Positions 15,553 through 23,176 of a stretch of DNA of 31,510 nucleotides are shown here, piece by piece (position 1 is the stretch's first letter; each line of letters starts with the position of its first letter). This DNA is from Bryobacteraceae bacterium (GTDB taxonomy: Bacteria > Acidobacteriota > Terriglobia > Bryobacterales > Bryobacteraceae). The notes beneath the pieces are model-generated. The model saw only the letters and a program-made list of their open reading frames with translations. It was not told the DNA's origin and did not search any database. The stretch is from NCBI GenBank assembly GCA_030039005.1, contig JASHQT010000591.1:1-31510 (forward strand). Direction: 5' to 3'. The translations under genes and the position numbers were made by a program.

Positions 15553-18500
15553 GCTATTCGCGAAGAAATTTCTTGAAAGCCGCCGGCTCGGGCGTTGTCC
15601 TGACGGCCGTTGGAGCGGAATCCGTCTTTTTCACTACCACCCCCGCGACTGCCGCGCGCGCGCTCCCCTCGCCCATGACAAGTGAGAAGGGGACGTTCCT
15701 CATCAACGGAAAGCCTTTCGCCGCCGCATACGAAGCGCGCACCACGCTGTGGGAGGTGATTGCGATGAAAGCGGGCCTGACGGGAACCAACCGAAGTTGC
15801 AATCGCGCCAGTTGCGGAGCTTGTAGCGTGCTCGTCGATGGAATTCCCATCTATTCCTGTCATACGCTGGCAACCGAAGCCGCGGGCAAAAGGATTCTCA
15901 CCATCGAAGGCGTGGGCGATCAAAGCGCACAGCCTGCACGTGGCGTTGTGCGCACTGGAGAAGACGATCTGCATCCATTGCAGCGCATCGGCCACGCCCA
16001 CGTCGCCGCGGACTGCGGATTCTGCACTGCCGGATGGATAGTCACCGCGAAAGCTCTGCTGGATAAGAATCCCAATCCGTCCGTCGATGACGTGAAAGCT
16101 GCATTAGCCGGGCACATCTGCCGTTGCGCGGCGTATCCTGCCATCATCCGTACGGTCATGGATTCTGCGGCGGTTTTGCGAGAAAAGGACCTGCGCGGCA
16201 AAAAGACCGCAATCGAATCCACACCTGAGTCCATTGTTCACGTCGCGCTCCCCATGGTTCGCGATTTCTCCACCAGCGGCGGCCATCTGCCCGGCGACGT
16301 GGTGATCGAAGGCGCACAAAAGATCGTCACAAAAAAATGGCAGGGCTATCCACCCGAGAACCTTCACGTGCTCGGCAAGGCCATGCCCGCTCTTCCTGAG
16401 GTTTCCATCCCCAGGTTCACCGGCCAAGCGCAATACGCCTCGCGCGTCTGGTTCCCGGACCTTCTTTACGCCAAGTTCCTCACCTGCCCGCATCCCCACG
16501 CGCGCATCAAATCCATCGACACCCGCGCGGCGGAACGCATGCCGGGCGTCGCCTCGATTCTTACCTGTCGGAATGCTCCCCAGCCGCAAGGCCCCATGAC
16601 CGGCGGCCAGCGTGCCATGCCTGCCGCGCTCCCTCAAGAATTGAATCTCCAGGGTGAAGCCGTCGCGATTGTAGCCGCCGAGACCGAGGATCAAGCTGAA
16701 GACGCGGCCGCCGCCATTCAAGTGGAATATGAAGTCCTGCCCTTCGCCTCAACGCTCCAAGACACGATGGCGCCGGATGCGCCCGATCTGCGCGGAGGAA
16801 AAGGCAACCTGCTGCGCCACCCCGATTCCCCCGCCAAATTCCCCAACGCTACCTGGGCCGCCGAGCAGGGCGACGTCGATCAAGGGTTCGCCGAGGCAGA
16901 CCTGATCAAGGAATTTAGTTATCACTTCGCTGGCGCGGTATCGTTTCCTATTCAACCCAGCGGCAGCGTCGCCAAATGGGACGGCGACCGCCTCACGTTC
17001 TGGGGCATGGGGCAGGGAATTTATCCTCCGCGCAAGGATCTGGCCAACGCGCTGGGCATCGATCCCTCGAAAATTCGCTTCATCAACAAATGGAACGGTT
17101 CTACGTTCGGCTCGGCGCGCCTGGCCGCCGATCGATTCTATCCGTTGATCGCGCACTTGGCGAAAGTGACCGGCCGCCCGGTAAAAGTCATGCTCCCCAA
17201 GGACCAGGAACTGGCGCAGCTTGTGATTAAGCCGGAAACAATCACCAAATTCAAAGTAGGCGCCACCAGGGACGGTCGCATCACGGCCATCCATCACGAA
17301 GTCTACGTCAGCGTGGGAGAGCTCGAATTCGGCGTGCATGCCGACGGCCCCGGCAACGCGTTCAATCAACTGGAACTGTACACCGCGCATGTCCCGAACT
17401 GGCGCTCGTTGTGGTGCGCCTACCGGACCAACGCGCCGCGCCCGGGCCCCTCGCGCAGCCACATCCAGCAGGAAACCAAGTGGTCCTGGGAAAACATGAT
17501 GGATGAGATGGCGGAAGCAGTCGGCATGGACCCCATCGAGTTTCGCCTGAAACACATTACGCGCCTGACGCCGCAAGACACCCGTCACCCCTATCAATCC
17601 TTTGCCTCCGCCGAAGTCTTGCAAGAGGGGCGCAAGTCCTTCGGCTGGGACAAGCGAAATTCCGTTCCCGGCGGCGCTTCCGGAAGGTTCAAGCGCGGAT
17701 TCGGCCTCGGTATGTCGCAGCATCACGGCGGCCTCATGGGTTATCACGAGGGCGAAGAGCCTTTTGCTCGCCTGGCCTCGGCGCGTGGTGCGAATCTTTT
17801 CAGCGCCGAGTTGGAACTGGGTGCTGATGGCTTCGTGACCATGAAGGTCGCTCTCCCCGACAGCGGCTCGAACGCGGGAACGGCGCTGGCTCATCTCACG
17901 GCGGAGATGCTCGGGTTTACCACGCGCGACAAAATCCGCATCGTTTGGGGCGATTCCGGCATCGCACCCACCAGTGATGAGTGGTACGGCGGCCGGACCA
18001 TCACGCTGCAAGGCGCCGCAATCGCAAGCGCCGCCGATAAGCTGCGCAAGGATCTGCTCGCCCGCGCCTCGGCCGCGCTCAAGCTCCCCACCGCCGCGCT
18101 TGCGATTCGGGATGGCGTGATCTCATCCAAAGACCATCCCGATCGTGCCATCAGCTTCGCCGCTCTGGTGAAATTGAACAGCGGTCCGATTCATCAGACC
18201 GGACGCGGCGTCTCCGGCGGCGAGCGCGGGGCTTCGAATAAGGGTGTCGGGGCCTGCTTCGCCGAGGTCGAAGTGGACACTTGGACCGGCAACTGGCGCT
18301 TCGTCCGCGCAACCTACGTGCACGATACCGGTCTCGTCATCAATCCTCTAGTGGCCGAAGCCGACATGGTGGGCTCGCTAGTCGAAAGCACTCAGGTCGC
18401 GACCGATGCCATCCCCTGGGATCGCGAATTTCCCGGCACGCGCCACTATAGCGTGGGGTATTTGTCCTACCGCCTGCCCACCATCATGGACGTCCCGCAA

Positions 18501-18698
18501 CAGACCCAGGTGTATATCGACAGCCTGGAGCCACGCTGGTTTTATGGCATTAAGAGCTTCAGCGAAACCACTATTGGGGCCGTGCCGGGCGCGATCGCAA
18601 ACGCCATCTACAATGCCTGCGGTGTCCGCATTCGCGAGCATCCCATCACGCGCGATAAGATCATGGCCGGCTTGACCGGGAAAAGGAGCCGCGGATGA
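15549..18698 (+). CDS. Tat-exported xanthine/aldehyde-oxidase-family enzyme, fused [2Fe-2S] and molybdenum subunits
   Basis: A 1049-residue fusion. The start has a twin-arginine signal (SRRNFLKAAGSG). Residues about 49-205 are a two-cluster [2Fe-2S] subunit: C84, C89, C92, C104 (plant-type) and C156, C159, C191, C193 (DCGFC ... HICRCAAYP). Residues about 270-410 form the a/b hammerhead (VSIPRFTGQAQYASRVWFPD). The remainder is the molybdopterin-cytosine-dinucleotide binding part, ending in GIKSFSE1006TTIGAVPG, where E1006 aligns with the catalytic Glu. Usual family motifs are altered: GSTFG (517-521) in place of GG[GS]FG, and SGSNAG where GQG is common. The family hydroxylates purines, aldehydes or N-heterocycles; the substrate here is unknown. 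It is coupled to the cytochrome gene upstream (ATGA) and to the FAD subunit downstream (ATGA). Confidence 0.9.
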   Translation: MSYSRRNFLKAAGSGVVLTAVGAESVFFTTTPATAARALPSPMTSEKGTFLINGKPFAAAYEARTTLWEVIAMKAGLTGTNRSCNRASCGACSVLVDGIPIYSCHTLATEAAGKRILTIEGVGDQSAQPARGVVRTGEDDLHPLQRIGHAHVAADCGFCTAGWIVTAKALLDKNPNPSVDDVKAALAGHICRCAAYPAIIRTVMDSAAVLREKDLRGKKTAIESTPESIVHVALPMVRDFSTSGGHLPGDVVIEGAQKIVTKKWQGYPPENLHVLGKAMPALPEVSIPRFTGQAQYASRVWFPDLLYAKFLTCPHPHARIKSIDTRAAERMPGVASILTCRNAPQPQGPMTGGQRAMPAALPQELNLQGEAVAIVAAETEDQAEDAAAAIQVEYEVLPFASTLQDTMAPDAPDLRGGKGNLLRHPDSPAKFPNATWAAEQGDVDQGFAEADLIKEFSYHFAGAVSFPIQPSGSVAKWDGDRLTFWGMGQGIYPPRKDLANALGIDPSKIRFINKWNGSTFGSARLAADRFYPLIAHLAKVTGRPVKVMLPKDQELAQLVIKPETITKFKVGATRDGRITAIHHEVYVSVGELEFGVHADGPGNAFNQLELYTAHVPNWRSLWCAYRTNAPRPGPSRSHIQQETKWSWENMMDEMAEAVGMDPIEFRLKHITRLTPQDTRHPYQSFASAEVLQEGRKSFGWDKRNSVPGGASGRFKRGFGLGMSQHHGGLMGYHEGEEPFARLASARGANLFSAELELGADGFVTMKVALPDSGSNAGTALAHLTAEMLGFTTRDKIRIVWGDSGIAPTSDEWYGGRTITLQGAAIASAADKLRKDLLARASAALKLPTAALAIRDGVISSKDHPDRAISFAALVKLNSGPIHQTGRGVSGGERGASNKGVGACFAEVEVDTWTGNWRFVRATYVHDTGLVINPLVAEADMVGSLVESTQVATDAIPWDREFPGTRHYSVGYLSYRLPTIMDVPQQTQVYIDSLEPRWFYGIKSFSETTIGAVPGAIANAIYNACGVRIREHPITRDKIMAGLTGKRSRG

Positions 18699-19699
18699 AG
18701 CAGATCTCCATTTATCGGCCCAGCACCGTCGATGAGGCGATCCAGATTCTCTCTCATCACGGGACGGAAGCGGGCGTCTACGCCGGCGGCACGGATCTGC
18801 TGATTCGCTTGAAGAACCGGCTCAAGCAAGCGCCGGCGTATCTGGTCGACATCAAGACCATCCAGAATCTGCGCTACATCCGCGAGGACTCGACAGGCGC
18901 CGTCCGCATCGGCGCAGCTACCAAGCTCTCCGAGATCGCCGAATCCGAGCTGTTGCGGAAGCGCTATCCGATGCTGGTCCAGGCAATCGGCATGATCTCG
19001 TCGCCGGAATTGCGCAACGCCTCCACCATCGGCGGCGATTTGTTGCAGGAAGTCTGGTGCCAGTATCTGCGCGGCGGTTATGCCTGCTGGAGAAACGGCG
19101 GCTATCTTTGTTATGGCGCCATCGGCGACAACAGCTATTACCATTCCGCGATGGGCGGCCGTCTGTGTTACGCGGTCTATCCCGGCGACGCTGCCGTCGC
19201 ACTAATTCCCTTCGACTCGACCGCGACGCTAGCCACACCTGCCGGCCCCAAGCAGCTCAGCATCGAGCATTTGGTCCCTGGTGACCTGCTGGTGGACGGA
19301 CGAATTCAATCTCACGTGGTCCGCTACAACGAAATCCTCACCGAAGTGACCCTGCCTCCCCCCAATCCCAACCTGCGTGCGTCGTTTGAAAAGCTGCGCC
19401 CGCGCGGCGTTTGGGATTTCGCCATGGCATCGCTAGCTTTGCGGCTCGACGTTCGTGACAATACCATTGAAGACGCGCGAGTCGTGTTCGGAGGCATCGC
19501 CGGAAAACCGCTGCGCGAACGCACGGTCGAAAATTTCTTGCGCGGCAAGCCCCTGAGCGCTGGCGCAGAGGATGTCCTGCGCGATCAAGCCGTTGCCATC
19601 GCGCTCGCCAATGCAGCACCGCTCAAGTACAACTCCACCAAGATCGATATGGCCAAGGGCCTGCTGGCTTCCGGTCTTACAAAGCTGGCGGCCGCCTGA
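18695..19699 (+). CDS. FAD subunit of the Mo-enzyme with [4Fe-4S]-type insert (PaoB/YagS-like)
   Basis: A 334-residue CoxM/YagS-type flavoprotein. FAD contacts are YAGGTDLLIRLKN (residues 29-41) and the NASTIGGDLLQ loop (108-118). An insert with C122, C131, C139 and C158 (WCQYLRG, ACWRNGG, LCYGAIGDNSYYHS, RLCYAVYPGDAA) matches the [4Fe-4S]-binding insert of E. coli PaoB and 4-hydroxybenzoyl-CoA reductase beta. The C-terminus is the CO-dehydrogenase flavoprotein C-terminal domain (VRYNEILTEVTLP ... DFAMASLALRL). It has no signal peptide, so it would have to be carried out by the Tat signal of its partner, as in PaoABC. AAGGAG (18683-18688) precedes the ATG with 6 nt spacing, and the start overlaps the upstream stop by 4 nt. 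Confidence 0.9.
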   Translation: MKQISIYRPSTVDEAIQILSHHGTEAGVYAGGTDLLIRLKNRLKQAPAYLVDIKTIQNLRYIREDSTGAVRIGAATKLSEIAESELLRKRYPMLVQAIGMISSPELRNASTIGGDLLQEVWCQYLRGGYACWRNGGYLCYGAIGDNSYYHSAMGGRLCYAVYPGDAAVALIPFDSTATLATPAGPKQLSIEHLVPGDLLVDGRIQSHVVRYNEILTEVTLPPPNPNLRASFEKLRPRGVWDFAMASLALRLDVRDNTIEDARVVFGGIAGKPLRERTVENFLRGKPLSAGAEDVLRDQAVAIALANAAPLKYNSTKIDMAKGLLASGLTKLAAA

Positions 19700-19702
19700 T
19701 CG

Positions 19703-20344
19703 ATGCAGCCAATCGACGGCGTGCTCTTCGAGCCGGTCGGATGCCTGGCCGAATTTCCCTCCCAGCCGTTTCTCGAAATGGCCGCGCGCATGTGGGGACG
19801 CAAACAGACCAGCGCATCCGCCAGCCGATCCTTTTGGCATTTGCTCAACTTGATGGAATCTTCCGGCGCACATTTCCATGACGCGCTCGAATTGCAAGCC
19901 GTTAATGAAGCCACCATCTATGAAGACGTCATCCCCGCGCTCGCCGAACTCAAATCCATGGGCGTCAAACGGGTGATCGCTTCCTCACTGTCGGAAGCGG
20001 CTGTTCTGCGATTCACTGAACGCTTGGCGCCCGCCGATTTCGACGGCGTCTGGCATCGCGGCAATTCAGGGGGTATCAAAGCCGCGCCCCTCCTCTGTGC
20101 TCTCGCCGGCGCATCTCTCGCCCCTGCGCGCACCATGTTTCTCGCCGACACCGCCGAAGGAATCAAGGTGGCCCGGACTGCCGGCGTCCACGCGATTCTC
20201 ATGATGAACGATCCGGACGAATCGCGGCGTCTGGCCCAGCACGCGCCTTCCGGCGGGATTGTTTCGCTGCATGAGCTTCCCGATTTCATCCGCCTGCTGC
20301 GCGCGGAAAAGATCCGCTTCGAGCGAGGTGGATCGCCGGGTTAG
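19703..20344 (+). CDS. HAD-fold protein with degenerate catalytic motif
   Basis: A 213-residue protein with HAD-superfamily architecture but an altered motif I. The usual DxDGT(L) position reads F9-E10-P-V12-G-C-L15, so both aspartates are missing. Motif II (VIASS, S94/S95), motif III Lys126 (GGIKAAPLL) and the motif IV Asp149 (FLADTAEGIKVARTAG) are recognisable. A phosphatase-type activity is therefore doubtful. A regulatory, chaperone-like or residual-activity role could fit. It begins 3 nt after the FAD-subunit stop, so it belongs to the Mo-enzyme operon and may help assembly or regulation of that enzyme; that link is inference. No chaperone of the XdhC/PaoD type is seen in the window. Confidence 0.75.
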   Translation: MQPIDGVLFEPVGCLAEFPSQPFLEMAARMWGRKQTSASASRSFWHLLNLMESSGAHFHDALELQAVNEATIYEDVIPALAELKSMGVKRVIASSLSEAAVLRFTERLAPADFDGVWHRGNSGGIKAAPLLCALAGASLAPARTMFLADTAEGIKVARTAGVHAILMMNDPDESRRLAQHAPSGGIVSLHELPDFIRLLRAEKIRFERGGSPG

Positions 20345-20372
20345 TCTCCCTCCGCACCGGCGCGTTCGTCAA

Positions 20373-21851
20373 TCAGAATTTTCGCGACCATTCTTTTGGC
20401 CAGCGCTCGACCACGACTTTTTTGTCGGTGTAAAATTCCACGCCGTCGCGCCCCTGTCCGTGCAAAACGCCTAGGAAGCTGTCCTTCCAGCCGCTGAACG
20501 GAAAATAGGCCATCGGCGCCGCGACTCCAATATTGATGCCGACGTTGCCCGTGGGAACTTCGTAGCGAAACTTGCGCGCCGCCACGCCGCTGGTGGTGAA
20601 GATGGACGCCGCGTTGCCATACGGATTCCTGGCGATCGATGCGATAGCTTCGTCCAGGCCGTCCACGGGTTCGAGCGTAAGGACAGGACCGAAGATTTCC
20701 GTAGTGGCCAGCGCATGCTCGAAACCGACGCCGGTGAGCACTGTGGGACGCAGGAAGTTACCTCGATTGCCGTTGCCGCCGCGCCCATCCACCAACAGCC
20801 GGCCGCCGCCCTCCACGCCGCTCGCGATGGCGCCCTCGATGCGCCGCTTGCTCTCCGCCGAGATCACAGGCCCCATCTGAACGTTTTCATCCAATCCATC
20901 GCCCACGCGCAGGCCGGACGCGAGCCCGGCGATGGCATCGGAAAATCTGGCGCTAGCTTCGCCCACCACGACGGCGGTCGAAACGGCCAGGCAGCGTTGC
21001 CCGGCGCAACCGAACGCGCTGTCGCTGACGATCTTGGCCGCCATGTCGAGATCCGCATCCGGCATGATCACCACGTGATTCTTCGCTCCGCCCTGGCATT
21101 GCACGCGCTTGCCGTGCCGCGCGCCTTCGGCATAAATGTACTTGGCCACCGGCGTGGATCCGACGAAGCTGATGGCCTTCACCTCGGGATGCCGCAACAG
21201 CGCGTCGACGGCCGGTTTGGCGCCCACCACCAGGTTCACCACGCCCCGCGGGAGCCCGGTTTGGTGCAACAACTCGACGATGCGGCGCGCGGTGAGTGGC
21301 ACCCTTTCGGAAGGCTTGAGGATGAATGTGTTCCCGCAGGCGATCGCGTATGGCAGAAACCACAGCGGAATCATCGCCGGGAAATTGAACGGCGTGATAG
21401 CGGCCACCACTCCCAGCGGTTGCCGGATCATGATCTCGTCGATGCCGCTCGAAACATCTTCCAGGTTGTAGCCCTGCATGAGCGTCGGAATCCCGCACGC
21501 CACTTCGACATTCTCGACGCCTCGTCGCAGCTCGGCCTTCGATTCCGCCAGGGTCTTTCCGTTTTCGAGCGTGGTGAGTCTGGCGATTTCGTCAAAATGC
21601 GTTTCCAAAAGCTGTTTGAACGCAAACAGATATTCGATGCGTTCGGCGGGGGGCGTCCGTCGCCACGCAGGAAACGCAGCCGCGGCCGCCGCCACTGCTT
21701 TGCCGATATCCTCACCGCCTCCCAGGGCGACGCTCGCAAGGCTTTCCGACGTCGCCGGGTTGGTTACCTCCACCGTCTCGGTGCTCTCGCTTGCGAGCCA
21801 CTCTCCCCCAATGCAGTTCGCCGCCAGCTTGTCCTTGGTTGTAATCGTCAT
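20373..21851 (-). CDS. mmsA: CoA-acylating methylmalonate-semialdehyde dehydrogenase
   Basis: A 492-residue aldehyde dehydrogenase of the MmsA/IolA type. The landmarks are PFNFPAMIPLWFLPYAIACG with N156, GNTFILKPSERVP, SFVGSTPVAKYIY, the family-specific CQGGAKNHVVIMPDADLD in place of the usual ELGGK, catalytic C287 in GCAGQRCLAV, GPVISAESKRRIEG, and the terminal FYTDKKVVVERW. It converts methylmalonate semialdehyde (or malonate semialdehyde) with CoA and NAD+ to propionyl-CoA or acetyl-CoA in the cytoplasm, as in valine, beta-alanine and inositol breakdown. Length is complete. The gene is convergent with the HAD gene (28-bp gap) and divergent from a metallo-hydrolase (95-bp gap). No valine or inositol pathway genes sit beside it, so its pathway here is open. 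Confidence 0.93.
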   Translation of the reverse strand: MTITTKDKLAANCIGGEWLASESTETVEVTNPATSESLASVALGGGEDIGKAVAAAAAAFPAWRRTPPAERIEYLFAFKQLLETHFDEIARLTTLENGKTLAESKAELRRGVENVEVACGIPTLMQGYNLEDVSSGIDEIMIRQPLGVVAAITPFNFPAMIPLWFLPYAIACGNTFILKPSERVPLTARRIVELLHQTGLPRGVVNLVVGAKPAVDALLRHPEVKAISFVGSTPVAKYIYAEGARHGKRVQCQGGAKNHVVIMPDADLDMAAKIVSDSAFGCAGQRCLAVSTAVVVGEASARFSDAIAGLASGLRVGDGLDENVQMGPVISAESKRRIEGAIASGVEGGGRLLVDGRGGNGNRGNFLRPTVLTGVGFEHALATTEIFGPVLTLEPVDGLDEAIASIARNPYGNAASIFTTSGVAARKFRYEVPTGNVGINIGVAAPMAYFPFSGWKDSFLGVLHGQGRDGVEFYTDKKVVVERWPKEWSRKF

Positions 21852-21946
21852 GATCTATGTTTACGCTTCAACGGAACAGTCCGCAATGTGTGGCGCATGC
21901 ACTCCGTTTCACAACATTCCGATATTCTGGTAAAACCTGCCCAGCC

Positions 21947-22735
21947 ATGAACCATACGCCATTGAAAATCACCTATGTCGGCGGCCCCACCGCGCTCCTG
22001 GAATTTGGTGGGCTGCGCTGGTTGACCGATCCGACGTTCGATCCTCCCGGCGGCGATTACACCACCGGCCCGGTGACGCTTCATAAGACCGTTGGCCCCG
22101 CCGTGGCGCCCGAGTCGCTGAGCTTTGATGTGGTACTCCTCAGCCACGACCATCATGCGGACAATTTGGATCGCCTCGGTCGCGATGCCTTGCGCCGTGC
22201 CCGGAACGTCTTAACCACGGAAGCGGGCGCTGCGCGGCTGGGGGGTAACGCTCGCGGCCTCCAAGCCTGGGCGAACATCGAACTGCCGGCGACCGATGGC
22301 TCTGTGCTGAAGGTGACTGCGACACCGGCGCGACATGGTCCGGAAGGCGGCGATCGCGGTCCGGTCACCGGTTTCGTCCTCGAAAGCGCCGGATCCCCCG
22401 AAAGCAGCTCAGGCGTCGGAGCGGTTTACATTTCCGGCGACACCGTCTGGTACGACGCGCTGAACGAAATCCACCAGCGCTTTCCCATCCATCGCGCGAT
22501 TTTATTCATGGGCGCGGCCCGTGTTCCCGAAGTCGGCCCCGCGCACCTCACCATGAGCGCGGCCGATGGCATTCAATTCGCGCGCGCCTTCCCCGCAGCA
22601 CGAATCATTCCGCTGCACTACGAGGGCTGGCGGCATTTTTCCGAATCGCGCCAGGACATCTCAGCCGCCTTCGCGAAAGCCGGTCTCGAGCACCGTCTGC
22701 ACTGGCTGCAAGCGGGGCGCCCGGAAATCGTGTAA
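21947..22735 (+). CDS. UlaG-like metallo-beta-lactamase-fold hydrolase
   Basis: A 262-residue cytoplasmic protein (no signal peptide) of the COG2220 group. Landmarks are ITYVGGPTALLEFGGLRWLT and DPTFD at the start, the metal motif LLSHDHHADNLDRLG (H67, H69, H70, D72), TPARHGPEGGDRGPVTGFVL, VYISGDTVWYDAL with the metal Asp, and IIPLHYEGWRHF with the last His. Members include UlaG (L-ascorbate-6-phosphate lactonase) and NAPE-PLD-like enzymes; this one has no assigned substrate. The open frame extends 30 codons upstream, but the conserved fold begins right after the ATG at 21947. It diverges from mmsA. Confidence 0.85.
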   Translation: MNHTPLKITYVGGPTALLEFGGLRWLTDPTFDPPGGDYTTGPVTLHKTVGPAVAPESLSFDVVLLSHDHHADNLDRLGRDALRRARNVLTTEAGAARLGGNARGLQAWANIELPATDGSVLKVTATPARHGPEGGDRGPVTGFVLESAGSPESSSGVGAVYISGDTVWYDALNEIHQRFPIHRAILFMGAARVPEVGPAHLTMSAADGIQFARAFPAARIIPLHYEGWRHFSESRQDISAAFAKAGLEHRLHWLQAGRPEIV

Positions 22736-22756
22736 GCGCCTACACGGCGTCGGCAA

Positions 22757-23074
22757 TCACTTCCCCGCGTTCGTGAAAACGTGAGTCGGACGTAATTGCG
22801 ACTGTGTCAGCTCCTGCGGGTCGAGCTCGCCGCTGTGATCCTTGTCCAGCCTATCGAATTCCTTCTCCATGAAGCCCATGTACTCCGCCTTGGAGATTTT
22901 GCCGTTCTTATCGGTGTCCATGAGCAGCAGAAGTTCTTTTACGTCGGCCTCTCCGAGCGCATATTTGTCGTGTGCCTTGGGCGTGGACGCTCTCTGCGCA
23001 AAGGTGGCGGTCAGGCTGGCCAGGAACACGGCGAGTGCTAAAGTCCAAAATAAGATGTTTCGTTCCTTAAGCAT
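22757..23074 (-). CDS. Exported EF-hand calcium-binding protein
   Basis: A 105-residue protein. The start at 23074 is decided by a strong Shine-Dalgarno (GGAGG on the minus strand, 23085-23081) 6 nt upstream; an ATG six codons earlier lacks one. A signal peptide covers about residues 1-27 (ILFWTLALAVFLASLTATFA). Two canonical loops follow: D53-T-D55-K-N57-G-K59-I-S-K-A-E64 and D77-K-D79-H-S81-G-E83-L-D-P-Q-E88. Both have the full set of ligating positions, so calcium binding in the periplasm is likely. Partner and role are unknown. It ends facing the UlaG-like gene 21 bp away. Confidence 0.87.
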   Translation of the reverse strand: MLKERNILFWTLALAVFLASLTATFAQRASTPKAHDKYALGEADVKELLLLMDTDKNGKISKAEYMGFMEKEFDRLDKDHSGELDPQELTQSQLRPTHVFTNAGK

Positions 23075-23176
23075 GGTAATCCTCCACAGCATGAGTTAAC
23101 TGCACAGCGCCACGCGCGCGGCGCAATAAGGAGCCGCCTGAGAACAACGTGACGCTGCCGATCATCGCTCTGAGCG

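Noticed and set aside
16749..18011. Minus-strand open frame of 420 codons
   Set aside because: It lies wholly inside the Mo-enzyme gene, and its translation has no recognisable domain.
20715..21950. Plus-strand open frame of 411 codons
   Set aside because: It is antisense to the clear methylmalonate-semialdehyde dehydrogenase and is rich in His/Arg with no fold-like pattern.
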